Shown one piece after another: positions 34,442 through 42,518 of a stretch of 64,000 bases of DNA. Location: positions 1-64,000 of the forward strand of contig NZ_BMXJ01000008.1 in the NCBI RefSeq assembly GCF_014651695.1. The letters are read 5' to 3'. How positions within the stretch are numbered: position 1 is the stretch's first letter; each line of letters begins with the position of its first letter. Under the pieces are notes generated by a model. The model was not told the origin of the DNA and did not search any database. It saw only the letters and a program-made list of their open reading frames with translations. A program made the position numbers and the translations under genes. Source of the stretch: Nocardiopsis terrae. Lineage in GTDB: Bacteria > Actinomycetota > Actinomycetes > Streptosporangiales > Streptosporangiaceae.

Positions 34442-34924
34442 TCAGACGCCCAGTTCCCTCTTGATCCGGTCGACGTGGCCGGTCGCCTTCACGTTGTAGA
34501 AGGCCTTCTCGACCCTGCCGTCAGCGCCCACGATGATCGTGGAGCGGATGACGCCCTGGACGACGCGGCCGTAGTTCTTCTTCTCACCGAAGGCGCCGTA
34601 GGCGCGCAGGGTCTCCTTCCCGGGATCGCCGAGCAGGGTGAAGGTCAGGCTCTCCTTCTCCCGGAACCGGGCCAGCTTCTCGGGCTCGTCCGGGGAGACG
34701 CCCAGTACGGTGAACCCGGCGTCCGCGAACTCGGTGAGGTTGTCCCGGAAGTCGCAGGCCTGGGTGGTGCACCCGGGCGTCATGGCGGCCGGGTAGAAGT
34801 ACAGGACGACGCTCCTGCCGGTGTCGGCCAGGACCTTGCTCAGGGCGACGGGCTGGCCGTCGGCGTCGCTGAGGGTGAAGTCGGGTGCCTGGTCGCCGGG
34901 CTCCAGACGGATGGTTTCGCTCAC
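34442..34924 (-). CDS. bcp: Thioredoxin-dependent peroxiredoxin (BCP/PrxQ)
   Basis: A 160-residue atypical 2-Cys peroxiredoxin that reduces H2O2 and organic hydroperoxides with electrons from thioredoxin. The peroxidatic Cys52 is in TPGCT, with Cys57 five residues later as resolving Cys, the PrxQ arrangement. The Thr three residues before C52 and a conserved Arg downstream complete the site. GTG start at 34924 with AGGAAG 7 bases upstream; the longer frame has none. Single-gene unit next to the TnpB element. Confidence 0.93.
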   Translation of the reverse strand: MSETIRLEPGDQAPDFTLSDADGQPVALSKVLADTGRSVVLYFYPAAMTPGCTTQACDFRDNLTEFADAGFTVLGVSPDEPEKLARFREKESLTFTLLGDPGKETLRAYGAFGEKKNYGRVVQGVIRSTIIVGADGRVEKAFYNVKATGHVDRIKRELGV

Positions 34925-34984
34925 GTGCTGTCTTCCTGTTCTGCCTCTGGCGGTCCGGGCTCGCCGGACCGGGTCGTTCACCGT

Positions 34985-36400
34985 TCCTCCCGGAGGATGA
35001 CCCGGTCTTCAGGCCGGGGAGGAATCAGGGACGTTAGCACCCTATGTGGCTTACTCATATGCTGTCCTCCTGTAAAATGGGGTGCATGCGGACGGCGTAC
35101 AAGGTCCGGGTCTACCCGGACTCTGAGCAGGCGGCCCAGTTGGGCCGCACGTTCGGCTGTGTGCGCCTGGTCTGGAACAAGACCCTCGCTGAGCGCCACA
35201 CGGCATACCACCAGCGCGGCGAGAAAACCTCGTACAAGCAGACCGACCATGCGCTGACCGAGTGGAAGCGCGGCGAAGACCTGGCGTTCCTGTCCGAGGT
35301 GTCCTCGGTCCCGCTCCAGCAGGCCCTGCGCCACCAGCACACCGCGTTCGGGAACTTCTTCGCCGGGCGCGCCAAGTACCCCCGGTTCAAGAGCAGGACC
35401 GCTCGCCAGGCGGCGCACTACACCCGCAGCGCGTTCCGCATCCGCAACGGGCAGGTGTTCCTGGCCAAGCAGACCCGGCCCTTGGAGGTGGCGTGGTCCT
35501 GGCCGCAGGTGGATCTCACGGCGCTGAACCCGACCATGGTGGTCCTCTCCCGTGAGCCGGACGGCCGCTATTACGCGACCTTCGCCGTGCAGACCCACGA
35601 CCCGCAGCCCGCACCCGAGTGCAACTCTCAGGTGGGTGTGGACCTGGGGGTGAAGGACTTCGCCACCTTGTCCACGGGCGAGAAGATCGCCAACCCCCGG
35701 CATGTGGAACGCAAGGCGAAGAACCTGGCCCGGTACCAGCGGCGGATGGCCCGCAAGCAGCGCGGTTCCAACAACCGTCGCAAGGCCAAACGCAAGGTCG
35801 CGGCCGCGCACCGCAAGGTCCGCCACGCACGGCAAGACTTCCTGCACAAGACCACGACCCGTCTGGTGCGCGAGCACGACCTGGTCGCTGTCGAAGACCT
35901 CAACGTGTCCGGGATGACCCGCTCCTGCCGGGGTGCCGTCGACGCCCCCGGCAAGCAGGTCGCCCAGAAGTCCGGGCTGAACCGTTCGGTGTTGGACGCC
36001 GTCCTGGGCGAGTTCCGCCGCCAGCTGGAGTACAAGGCCCACCGGGCCAAACGCACCATCGCGGTGGTCGACCGGTGGTTCCCCAGCAGCAAGACCTGCT
36101 CGGACTGCGGGCACCTGCTCGCCAAGCTTTCCCTGGGCACGAGGCACTGGACGTGCCCGGCCTGCCGCACACGGCACGACCGTGATGTCAACGCGGCCAA
36201 GAACATCCTTGCGGCTGGTCGAGTCGCAGCCCGAGAACACTCGGGTGATGCCTGTGGAGCTGGTGTCAGTCGGCAAGGGTCCTCCCTTCCGCAGTCGGCA
36301 ACGAAGCAGGAAACCGGGCCTGTGAGGGCCGGGCCTTAGGGCCCATACGCGCGCAAGCGCGTATCGGAATCCCCTCCCTTCGGGGAGAGGAGGAAGTCAA
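34985..36400 (+). mobile_element. Intact TnpB-only IS200/IS605-type element (IS1341-like)
   Basis: The element carries one gene, tnpB, and no tnpA. The left end, from about 34985, has a CCCGG-TCTTCAGG-CCGGG hairpin about 70 bases before tnpB. The right end has an ATACGCGC/GCGCGTAT hairpin, then CCCCTCCC-ttc-GGGGAGAGG, and closes with GAAGTCAA at 36400. Such elements move only with TnpA from elsewhere. They show no target duplication; the left boundary is an estimate. It sits between the peroxiredoxin and CDP-alcohol transferase genes. Confidence 0.75.
35086..36339 (+). CDS. tnpB: TnpB RNA-guided nuclease (IS605 OrfB)
   Basis: A 417-residue full-length TnpB, the ancestor-type of Cas12. The RuvC acids are all present: D186 (GVDLGVKDFA), E270 (AVEDLNVSG) and D367 (RHDRDVNAAKNI). 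The zinc ribbon has CSDC and CPAC. The N-terminal helix-turn segment (MRTAYKVRVYPDSEQ) and the Arg-rich central linker are normal for the family. ATG at 35086 preceded by a weak GGGG site. The reading frame is uninterrupted, so the nuclease is predicted active. Its 3' end should overlap the omega RNA. Confidence 0.93.
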   Translation: MRTAYKVRVYPDSEQAAQLGRTFGCVRLVWNKTLAERHTAYHQRGEKTSYKQTDHALTEWKRGEDLAFLSEVSSVPLQQALRHQHTAFGNFFAGRAKYPRFKSRTARQAAHYTRSAFRIRNGQVFLAKQTRPLEVAWSWPQVDLTALNPTMVVLSREPDGRYYATFAVQTHDPQPAPECNSQVGVDLGVKDFATLSTGEKIANPRHVERKAKNLARYQRRMARKQRGSNNRRKAKRKVAAAHRKVRHARQDFLHKTTTRLVREHDLVAVEDLNVSGMTRSCRGAVDAPGKQVAQKSGLNRSVLDAVLGEFRRQLEYKAHRAKRTIAVVDRWFPSSKTCSDCGHLLAKLSLGTRHWTCPACRTRHDRDVNAAKNILAAGRVAAREHSGDACGAGVSRQGSSLPQSATKQETGPVRAGP

Positions 36401-36416
36401 AGTACGAGATGTGCGC
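36340..36416 (+). ncRNA. 3' part of the TnpB omega RNA and adjacent guide
   Basis: The right-end hairpins (36347-36366 and 36371-36392) and terminal TCAA at 36397-36400 correspond to the scaffold part of omega RNAs. The 16 bases beyond, agtacgagatgtgcgc, would be the guide. The 5' start of the RNA, inside tnpB, cannot be placed from sequence. Function is inferred from family knowledge. Confidence 0.5.
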
Positions 36417-36663
36417 TCCGGCGGTGCCTGGCCGCTTCGTCGGTGCTGGTGGCCGTGGGCGGAGCTCTTCGGTTGCGATTGCGGTTCGGTTCATCCGCTT
36501 TGGGAGTGACCAGGAGTTCGATCACCTATTGTTGACCATGTGCTATAGGTTGGCCGTCCTCTGGGTCATGGCGTAGCGTGCGCGGGTCGCCCGGGACCCG
36601 ACGGTGTGTCCGGCGGCCACCGACCGGGACACATCCGCTTCGCTTTGGGAGTAGTTCGCCACG

Positions 36664-37761
36664 ATGCCTGGATTCACACTCGACGAGGTCAGGGCTCGTA
36701 CGCTCAAGGAACGAGACTCCTGGCTGACGGTCTACCTCGTAGACCCGATCGCGGTCCGGATCGTGCGTCAGATCGCGAACCGGACACCGATCACCCCCAA
36801 CCAACTGACGGTGGCCGCCCTCTTCCTGGGCCTGGGCGCCGCCGTGTGCTTCGCGTTCGGCTACTGGCAGCTGCTCCTCATCGGTGCCGCGCTGTACTAC
36901 CTGTGCTTCCTCGTGGACTGTACGGACGGCAAGCTCGCCCGGCTCACCGGTTCGGAGTCGCTGTTCGGTTCCTGGATGGACTACGTCTCGGACCGCTTCC
37001 GGGTCCTGGTGTGCGTGGTCGCCCTCATGGGCGGCCAGTACCGGGAGACCGGGCACGTGGCGTTCCTCTGGCTGGCGCTGGCCGTGGTCTTCCTGGACAT
37101 GCTGCGTTATCTGAACGCACTCCAGGTGTACAAGGTGCGCCGTGAGATGCGCTCGCACCTGGCGGCCGCACTGGAGCGGGCGCGCGCGACCCTGTCCATG
37201 CTCGAACCCGAGGGCGACGCCACCGGCCGCGCGACCGGCCGCGGTGGCCGGACGATGAGTGACGGCGGCGAGCAGGCGGTGCTGCGACACGGCATCGGTG
37301 TGTTGGAGCAGATCCTGCGCAGCCAGAACGAGCGGGAGGCCCGCAACCAGCGCACCGCGGGCAAACAGCCGGACCTGACACTGCCCAAGGTCGACCTGCA
37401 CCAGGAGTTCCGGACGCGTTTCCCCTGGTACCAGCGTTTCTGGGGGTCCCTCAACGACCGGCGGGTGCGCACCCACCTGGTGGGCGGGATCGAGTTCCAG
37501 CTGGCGGTCTTCGTGCTCTCCCCCGTCGCCGCGGCCCTCTTCGGTCCGCCGGCAATCGGGTGGATCACGGCTTTTGCGGGCGTTTTGCTGCTCGCCTTCG
37601 AGATCGCCATCATCTATAAACTGTGGTTGTCCACACGGGACTTCTTCCGTGTGGTCGACGGAATCGACGGCGCGCTGAGATTCTCTGGTCCGTCCGACGG
37701 CGCGGAGGAGCAGGGCCGGGACACCGGCTCGGACACGGGCTCTCAGACAACCGTGCCCTAG
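36664..37761 (+). CDS. CDP-alcohol phosphatidyltransferase family protein
   Basis: A 365-residue integral membrane enzyme. The family motif D85-x2-D88-G-x2-A-R-x8-G-x3-D106-x3-D110 is complete, in the second helix and following loop, so it transfers a phospho-alcohol from a CDP-linked donor. After three or four helices a ~110-residue cytoplasmic insert (175-270, ERARATLSMLEPEG...) separates them from two C-terminal helices, which is longer than PgsA or PIS. Lipid or cell-wall polyol-phosphate product is unknown. GGGAG precedes the ATG. DUF3618 follows after 17 bases. Confidence 0.88.
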   Translation: MPGFTLDEVRARTLKERDSWLTVYLVDPIAVRIVRQIANRTPITPNQLTVAALFLGLGAAVCFAFGYWQLLLIGAALYYLCFLVDCTDGKLARLTGSESLFGSWMDYVSDRFRVLVCVVALMGGQYRETGHVAFLWLALAVVFLDMLRYLNALQVYKVRREMRSHLAAALERARATLSMLEPEGDATGRATGRGGRTMSDGGEQAVLRHGIGVLEQILRSQNEREARNQRTAGKQPDLTLPKVDLHQEFRTRFPWYQRFWGSLNDRRVRTHLVGGIEFQLAVFVLSPVAAALFGPPAIGWITAFAGVLLLAFEIAIIYKLWLSTRDFFRVVDGIDGALRFSGPSDGAEEQGRDTGSDTGSQTTVP

Positions 37762-37778
37762 GGCAGAAAGGCACCCCT

Positions 37779-38177
37779 ATGACGGGAAGCGACACCGAAC
37801 CGCGCCAGACCGCAGCCGAGGTCCAGGCCGAGATCGACCGCGAGCAGCGGCAGCTTGCCGAGACCCTGAGCGAGCTCGGCGAACAGGCCCGCCCGGCGAA
37901 CATCGCCCGGCGCCAGCTCACGAAGGCGAAGGACCGGGGCACCCGGATCTTCGACGAGGCCCGGGCGCTCGTCCTCGGCGGCGGCGCGGTGCGGGTGGAG
38001 AGCCACCTGGTGGAGCCCGAGGAGGGCAGCATCGTCCTCAAGGGCGATGACAAGGTGGTCACGACCTACCAGTCACGCGGCCAGTTGCCCCCCGAGGCGA
38101 TGATCCTCGCGGCCGGTGTCGGGACGGTCATCGCGGTCGGCGTCGTCGCCTGGGCGGTCCGCCGCAGGCGGAAGTAG
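37779..38177 (+). CDS. DUF3618 small membrane protein
   Basis: A 132-residue protein. Residues 8-55 form a charged helical region (AEVQAEIDREQRQLAETLSEL) typical of DUF3618, and a C-terminal membrane helix (AMILAAGVGTVIAVGVVAWAV) ends in RRRRK, so N-in/C-out or peripheral anchoring is likely. AAAGG lies 8 bases before the ATG. It probably shares a transcript with the CDP-alcohol transferase. The family has no known function. Confidence 0.8.
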   Translation: MTGSDTEPRQTAAEVQAEIDREQRQLAETLSELGEQARPANIARRQLTKAKDRGTRIFDEARALVLGGGAVRVESHLVEPEEGSIVLKGDDKVVTTYQSRGQLPPEAMILAAGVGTVIAVGVVAWAVRRRRK

Positions 38178-38203
38178 CCACAGGAGCAGCCCTGACAGGA
38201 CCG

Positions 38204-38238
38204 AACGGGGGCCCGCGCGTACGTCGCGCGGGCCCCCG
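38204..38238. terminator. Strong bidirectional terminator
   Basis: ACGGGGGCCCGCGCG and CGCGCGGGCCCCCGT form a perfect 15-bp stem with a 5-base loop between DUF3618 and the convergent racemase-fold gene. Confidence 0.9.
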
Positions 38239-38260
38239 TCCCGTGGGTGGGGGTGCGGGC

Positions 38261-39484
38261 TCAGAGGAAGGTCCGGCCCTCACCCCGGTAGGTGGGGACG
38301 GCCCCCTCATAGGTCCCGGTGTCGGAGTCGACCAGGTGCAGGGTGTCGAAGCGTTCGCACAGCTCCCCGGCCTTGGCGTGGCGCATCCACACCCGGTCCC
38401 CGACGGACAGCCCCCGTGCGGCCTCGCCGATCAGCGGTGTCTGGACTTCGCCCGCACCCTCGTTGGCGCTGTAGGCCAGGCCCTCGGGCAGGTGGGGGAT
38501 CGGCGGGCGGTGCGCGTCGACGGGTCCGGAGGCCGGATAACCGCCGCCCAGGACGGTGGCCACGTCGGGCGCGGGACGGCGGACCACGGGCAGTGCGAAC
38601 AGGGCCGCGGGGCGGCCGCGGAAGGAGCTGTAGTGGTCGAACAGGTGGGGCTGGTAGAGCCCGGATCCGGCGGCCAGTTCGGTCACGGCCCGCTCGCGTC
38701 CGGTGGTGTGCAGGCTGCCGGTGCCGCCCCCGTTGACGAAACGCAGGTCGGCGACCTCGCGGACGGCGCGGGTGATCGCGGCCCGGCGCCTGGCCAGCTC
38801 CAGGGCTGAGCGGCGCTGGATGCCGCGCAGCAGTCGTCCGTAGAGCGGCCTGCCGGGGGGAGCGTCGCCCACCCCGGCGATCTGGCCCTCGTAGGCCATG
38901 ATCCCGTCCAGCTCCAGCTCTGGTCTGTGCACGACGGCGCGGGCCAGGGAGGCCGCCTGGGCCGGGGTGCGGACGGGGGAGCGGTAGGAGCCGATCCGGG
39001 TACCCGGACCCAGGGGCTGCCAGCTGGTGTCGATGTCCAGGCACACCCGGACGGGCGGGGCGTCCGGCCCTCGCTCGGCTTCGGCCACGGCCGCGCTGAT
39101 GAGTTCGAGGTGGGCGGGGGAGTCGACCATCAGGGTGATGGTGCGCGCGGCGTCGGGGTCGCGGACGAGTTCGGCGAGGGCGGGACGGTCCGCGGTGGGG
39201 TAGGCGACGAGGATGTCGTCGCTGAGCGGTTCCCGGTCCCCGGTGGCCAGCCAGAGGGCCTCGGGCAGGGTGAAGGCCATGATCCCCGCGTAGCCGGGCA
39301 TCGCGAGCACTGTGCGCAGCAGCTCCCGGGAGCGCACGGATTTGCTGGCGACGCGGACGGGGCGGCCGTGGGCGCGGCGGGTGAGGCCGGCCGCGTTGGC
39401 GCGGAAGGCGGCCAGGTCGACCATGGCGAAGGGGGCCTGGATTTCGCGCGTCGCGGCCTCGTACTTCTCACGCAGGCTAGTCAT
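38261..39484 (-). CDS. Alanine racemase-fold PLP enzyme (amino acid deaminase/D-threonine aldolase-like)
   Basis: A 407-residue protein with the alanine-racemase N-terminal barrel: PFAMVDLAAFRANA, the PLP Lys in VRVASKSVRS, and FVNGGGTGSL for the phosphate site. The C-terminal domain (ATVLGGGYPASGP, VGDRVWMRHAKAGELCE) is the D-threonine aldolase/D-serine dehydratase type with His and Cys metal ligands. It probably acts on a D-amino acid; the precise reaction (aldol cleavage or deamination) cannot be fixed. The ATG at 39484 lacks a strong site. It is divergent from purU. Confidence 0.85.
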   Translation of the reverse strand: MTSLREKYEAATREIQAPFAMVDLAAFRANAAGLTRRAHGRPVRVASKSVRSRELLRTVLAMPGYAGIMAFTLPEALWLATGDREPLSDDILVAYPTADRPALAELVRDPDAARTITLMVDSPAHLELISAAVAEAERGPDAPPVRVCLDIDTSWQPLGPGTRIGSYRSPVRTPAQAASLARAVVHRPELELDGIMAYEGQIAGVGDAPPGRPLYGRLLRGIQRRSALELARRRAAITRAVREVADLRFVNGGGTGSLHTTGRERAVTELAAGSGLYQPHLFDHYSSFRGRPAALFALPVVRRPAPDVATVLGGGYPASGPVDAHRPPIPHLPEGLAYSANEGAGEVQTPLIGEAARGLSVGDRVWMRHAKAGELCERFDTLHLVDSDTGTYEGAVPTYRGEGRTFL

Positions 39485-39665
39485 GCCTTCGAGGATGCCA
39501 GAACATGAATGTCTTTCATATTGTCCGAAGGGACCGATTTTGCTGCCTCTGCGGAAACCGCAGGTGGCCCGGGACGCCCCGGGGGCGTCCTCTGGGGTTC
39601 CGGGGGCTCGATATCCTGGGGCGTCACGGCTGATCGGCCGGTCGACCCCGGGAGTGGTGCCACAC

Positions 39666-40550
39666 ATGAGCGAACGCGAGTACGTCCTGACCCTTTCCTG
39701 CCCCGACAGCCGGGGCATCGTGGCGGCTGTCGCCAACCTGTTGGCCGACCACGGGTGCAACATCACCGAGAGCCAGCAGTACGGCGACCACTACACCGGA
39801 CGCTTCTTCCTGCGGATGCAGTTCGTGGCAGAGGCCGGGCACGCCGGGGTGGTCGGCGAGGACGTTCTGCGCGGCGCCTTCGCCGCGCTGGCCGGGGACT
39901 TCGGCGGCCCCGGCGAGTCGTTCGTCGAGTGGACCCTGCAGGCCTCGAACGTGCGTCCGCGCATGATCGTGATGGTCTCCAGGTTCGGACACTGCCTCAA
40001 CGACCTCCTCTACCGCCAGCGCAGCGGCCTCCTCGACATCGACATCGCCGCGGTGGTCTCCAACCACCCCGACCTGGAGTTCCTCGCCGACTCCTACGGT
40101 GTGGACTTCCACCACCTGCCGGTCACCCCGGAGTCCAAGGAGGCTCAGGAGGAGCGGATCCTGGAGCTCGTCGACTCCTACGACGTCGACCTGGTGGTGC
40201 TGGCCCGCTACATGCAGGTGCTCTCCGAGCAGCTGTGCACCAAGATGTCCGGACGCATCATCAACATCCATCACTCCTTCCTGCCGAGCTTCAAGGGTGC
40301 CCGCCCCTACCACCAGGCGCACTCGCGCGGCGTGAAACTGATCGGGGCCACCGCCCACTACGTCACGGCCGACCTGGACGAGGGCCCGATCATCGAGCAG
40401 GAGGTCTCCCGGGTCGACCACACGCACAGTCCTGACCAGCTCACCGCCATCGGCCGCGACCTGGAGTCGGTGGCTCTGGCGCGGGCGGTGAACTGGCACG
40501 CCCAGCGTCGGGTGCTGCTCAACGGGGACAAGACGGTCATCTTCGGCTAG
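39666..40550 (+). CDS. purU: Formyltetrahydrofolate deformylase
   Basis: A 294-residue enzyme that hydrolyses 10-formyl-THF to formate and THF, balancing the one-carbon pool. The N-terminal ACT domain (YVLTLSCPDSRGIVAAVANLL) occupies ~1-85. The C-terminal formyltransferase domain has the catalytic triad in IINIHHSFLPSFKGA and GATAHYVTADLDEGPII. I chose ATG 39666 over a GTG 9 bases earlier because GGGAG is better spaced. Fits with the glycine cleavage/GlyA module found later in the window. Not obviously in an operon. Confidence 0.95.
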   Translation: MSEREYVLTLSCPDSRGIVAAVANLLADHGCNITESQQYGDHYTGRFFLRMQFVAEAGHAGVVGEDVLRGAFAALAGDFGGPGESFVEWTLQASNVRPRMIVMVSRFGHCLNDLLYRQRSGLLDIDIAAVVSNHPDLEFLADSYGVDFHHLPVTPESKEAQEERILELVDSYDVDLVVLARYMQVLSEQLCTKMSGRIINIHHSFLPSFKGARPYHQAHSRGVKLIGATAHYVTADLDEGPIIEQEVSRVDHTHSPDQLTAIGRDLESVALARAVNWHAQRRVLLNGDKTVIFG

Positions 40551-40875
40551 TCGATGCGCCGCCGCGCGGCTGGTGCGGTCGGCCCTCGGGCCGACGACGC
40601 GGCCGGGACAACTTGATTTTCGGACGGCCAGGGGTACCTACGGGTGCTCCTGGTTTTTTCTTGCTCAGTCGGGGTTCCGGGTGTGGTTTTGGGGCAGGTC
40701 TGGTAAGACCATGACCCTTCCGACCAGCATTTCGTCGCTTCGAGTGCCTTGTTGGCTACATAGAGTGCGTATATGGTGTGATGAGGTCGAAACCTCTCCG
40801 GTTACCCCGTCCCGGGGTGGCTTCGGGTTTCGGTCCACAACCCTGAGTCGAAGCGGCTCTGAGTAGGGGGCACAA
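40551..40875. other. Promoter region of the CsbD/Asp23 cluster
   Basis: No gene in 325 bases. It holds a good housekeeping-type promoter (listed separately) and a GC-rich 5' leader of about 90 bases ahead of csbD. The AT content is higher than average between 40600 and 40790. Confidence 0.6.
40749..40777 (+). promoter_or_regulatory. Promoter for the csbD-Asp23 cluster
   Basis: TTGTTG at 40749-40754, exactly 17 bases, then TATGGT at 40772-40777. Predicted start near 40784, giving a leader of about 92 bases before the csbD ATG. I did not find a clear stress-sigma consensus (GTTT..GGGTAT) instead. Confidence 0.5.
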
Positions 40876-41079
40876 ATGGGCAAGCATTTCGATGACGCCG
40901 TGGGCAAGGGCAAGGAATCCGTCGGCAAGGCTGTCGGAGACCGCGGCACCGAGTTCGAGGGCAAGACCGACCAGGCCAAGTCCGGGGCCAAGGACGCCGC
41001 GGACAAGGCCAAGGGCAAGGCCGAGGAGTTCAAGGACCAGGCCGAGGACAAGATCAAGGGCGTCTTCAAGAAGAAGTAG
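40876..41079 (+). CDS. csbD: CsbD-family stress protein
   Basis: A 67-residue, highly charged Lys/Asp/Glu/Gly protein with the CsbD repeats (KGKESVGKAVGD, GKTDQAKSGAKDAADKAKGKAEE), predicted amphipathic and partly disordered. CsbD-like proteins are induced in general stress; their molecular role is unknown. GGGGG lies 7 bases before the ATG. It is the first gene of the Asp23/AmaP stress cluster. Confidence 0.88.
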   Translation: MGKHFDDAVGKGKESVGKAVGDRGTEFEGKTDQAKSGAKDAADKAKGKAEEFKDQAEDKIKGVFKKK

Positions 41080-41118
41080 ACGCGTCCAGGACGGTTTGCA
41101 CACTGCGTAGGGGGACCA

Positions 41119-41595
41119 GTGTCGGACATCAAGACCGAATCAGCGGTGCCGAGCGCCCGTGAGTCCGGCGGCAAGCGTGAGGCCGCCGGTAGGAACGACC
41201 AGGGAAGCACCCACATCGCCGACGGCGTCGTCGCCAAGATCTCCGGTATGGCGGCCCGGGAGATCGGCGGCGTCTACGCCATGGGGGGCGGGACCGCACG
41301 CATGGTCGGTGCGGTACGTGACGCCGTGAGCCGGGGCGGCTCCTCCGGTTCGGTGGCACAGGGCGTCGCCGTCGAGGTCGGGGAACGGCAGGCCGCCGTC
41401 GACATCGACCTCGTCGTTGAATACGGCGCCGCCATCCAGGACCTCGCCGCCGCCGTGCGCCGCAACGTCACGTCCGCGGTCGAGCGGATGACGGGCCTCG
41501 AAGTCACCGAGATCAACATCAAGGTGGACGACATCCACCTGCCCGGGGACGACGAGGACGCCGAAGACGGCGACTCCGAGCCCAGGGTCCGTTAG
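41119..41595 (+). CDS. Asp23/Gls24 family envelope stress protein
   Basis: A 158-residue Asp23/Gls24 protein. After a ~30-residue disordered N-terminus comes the family start ADGVVAKISGMAAREIGGV, then AVEVGERQAAVDIDLVVEYGA and VTEINIKVDDIHL. In Gram-positives Asp23 forms a membrane-associated sheet anchored by AmaP. GTG start preceded by AGGGGG. It leads a run of Asp23, Asp23-like, small membrane protein, Asp23-like, DUF6286 and AmaP genes. Confidence 0.9.
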   Translation: MSDIKTESAVPSARESGGKREAAGRNDQGSTHIADGVVAKISGMAAREIGGVYAMGGGTARMVGAVRDAVSRGGSSGSVAQGVAVEVGERQAAVDIDLVVEYGAAIQDLAAAVRRNVTSAVERMTGLEVTEINIKVDDIHLPGDDEDAEDGDSEPRVR

Positions 41596-41597
41596 TC

Positions 41598-41915
41598 GTG
41601 GCCGGCGGCGACACACCGGGTGAGACCGCACGCGCCATCGCGGAGTCGACCGCGGGCTTTCCCGACGTGGTCGAACTGTCCTCCGGTTCCTTCGGCACCC
41701 TGAGCACGGCTGTGCCGGGGGGCCGGATCCGGGGGGTGGCGGTACGCGACGGCCACGTCGAGATCGGCGTGGTGGTCCGCTACGGGCGGCCGCTGCCGGA
41801 GATCTCGGCGGAGATCCGACGGGGCCTGGCCCCGCTGGCCGGCGGCCGCGCCGTCCACATCTCGGTGGAGGACGTGGTCGCCGGTCTCGGTGACGGTGCA
41901 CGCGCGGCCAGCTGA
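41598..41915 (+). CDS. Short Asp23-like protein
   Basis: A 105-residue protein with the same beta pattern as Asp23 (RIRGVAVRDGHVEIGVVVRYGRPLPEISAEIRRGL then HISVEDV). It lacks the family's N-terminal segment, so it is a half-length relative. GTG start two bases after the upstream stop, so the two are coupled. Function unknown; presumably a partner of the full-length protein. Confidence 0.75.
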   Translation: MAGGDTPGETARAIAESTAGFPDVVELSSGSFGTLSTAVPGGRIRGVAVRDGHVEIGVVVRYGRPLPEISAEIRRGLAPLAGGRAVHISVEDVVAGLGDGARAAS

Positions 41916-41957
41916 ACAAGACCTACAAACAGGGCGTGCTGATTAGAGGGGGTAGCC

Positions 41958-42131
41958 ATGTGGCCCATCGTTGGACTGTCCTACGGGACGGTGCTCGGGC
42001 TCGCGGCGGCGTTCGGCGGGTTCCCCGCCTTCGCGCTGGTCCTGGTCCTCGGCCTCGTCGGGTTCGTCGCGGGCCGGGCGATGGAGGGCGAGATCGATCT
42101 CGCCGAGATGTTCACACGGCGTTCGGCGTAG
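41958..42131 (+). CDS. Small membrane protein (DUF2273-like)
   Basis: A 57-residue protein, MWPIVGLSYGTVLGLAAAFG onward, with two hydrophobic stretches separated by GGFP and a soluble acidic end (GEIDLAEMF). GAGGGGG lies 6 bases before the ATG and the frame is fully open to TAG at 42129. Size, topology and position among Asp23 genes match DUF2273. It is short enough to be missed by length-based gene calling. Confidence 0.75.
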   Translation: MWPIVGLSYGTVLGLAAAFGGFPAFALVLVLGLVGFVAGRAMEGEIDLAEMFTRRSA

Positions 42132-42145
42132 ACGGGGGTGAGGTC

Positions 42146-42517
42146 GTGGTCGGGGTTCGAAGCGGTACGGTCCCCCGCCAGCGGGATGCTGCGCCCGCGG
42201 GGGACCAGGAGGGCGGCAGGCACGTCCGCCCCCGGGACCCCGGAGGCCGCACGGACATACCCGGGGACGTCATCGAGAAGGCGGCCGCCAAGGCTGTCGG
42301 CGAGGTCTCCGGGGCGCGGGCCGCACGTTCGAGGGCGGCTCGCGCCCGGATCAGCGGGGAGGTGGTCCTGCTGCGGTTGCGTATCGAGGTGAGCTACCCG
42401 CGGCCGGCGCTCCAGGTCGCCCGAGCGGTACGGGAACACGTCAAGGGCCGGATCGAGTGGATCACCGGAAAGCAGGTCCACCACATCGACATCGAGATCG
42501 CGGAGTTGGTGCGCTGA
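42146..42517 (+). CDS. Asp23-like protein with basic N-terminal tail
   Basis: A 123-residue protein. The first ~45 residues are Arg/Gly-rich and disordered; the rest (IEKAAAKAVGEVSGARA, VVLLRLRIEVSYPRPALQVARAVREHV, HHIDIEIAEL) follows the Asp23 fold. GTG at 42146 with GGGGGTGA upstream and 14 bases after the preceding stop. Its TGA is one base before the next gene. Confidence 0.75.
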   Translation: MVGVRSGTVPRQRDAAPAGDQEGGRHVRPRDPGGRTDIPGDVIEKAAAKAVGEVSGARAARSRAARARISGEVVLLRLRIEVSYPRPALQVARAVREHVKGRIEWITGKQVHHIDIEIAELVR

Positions 42518-42518
42518 C

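Noticed and set aside
34690-36276. Target-site duplication around the TnpB element
   Set aside because: None is visible, and this IS family does not make duplications, so its absence is not informative.
36523-36560. TTGACC at 36532 as a promoter for the CDP-alcohol transferase
   Set aside because: No acceptable -10 at 16-18 bases spacing (the sequence there is cgtcct), so I did not list it.
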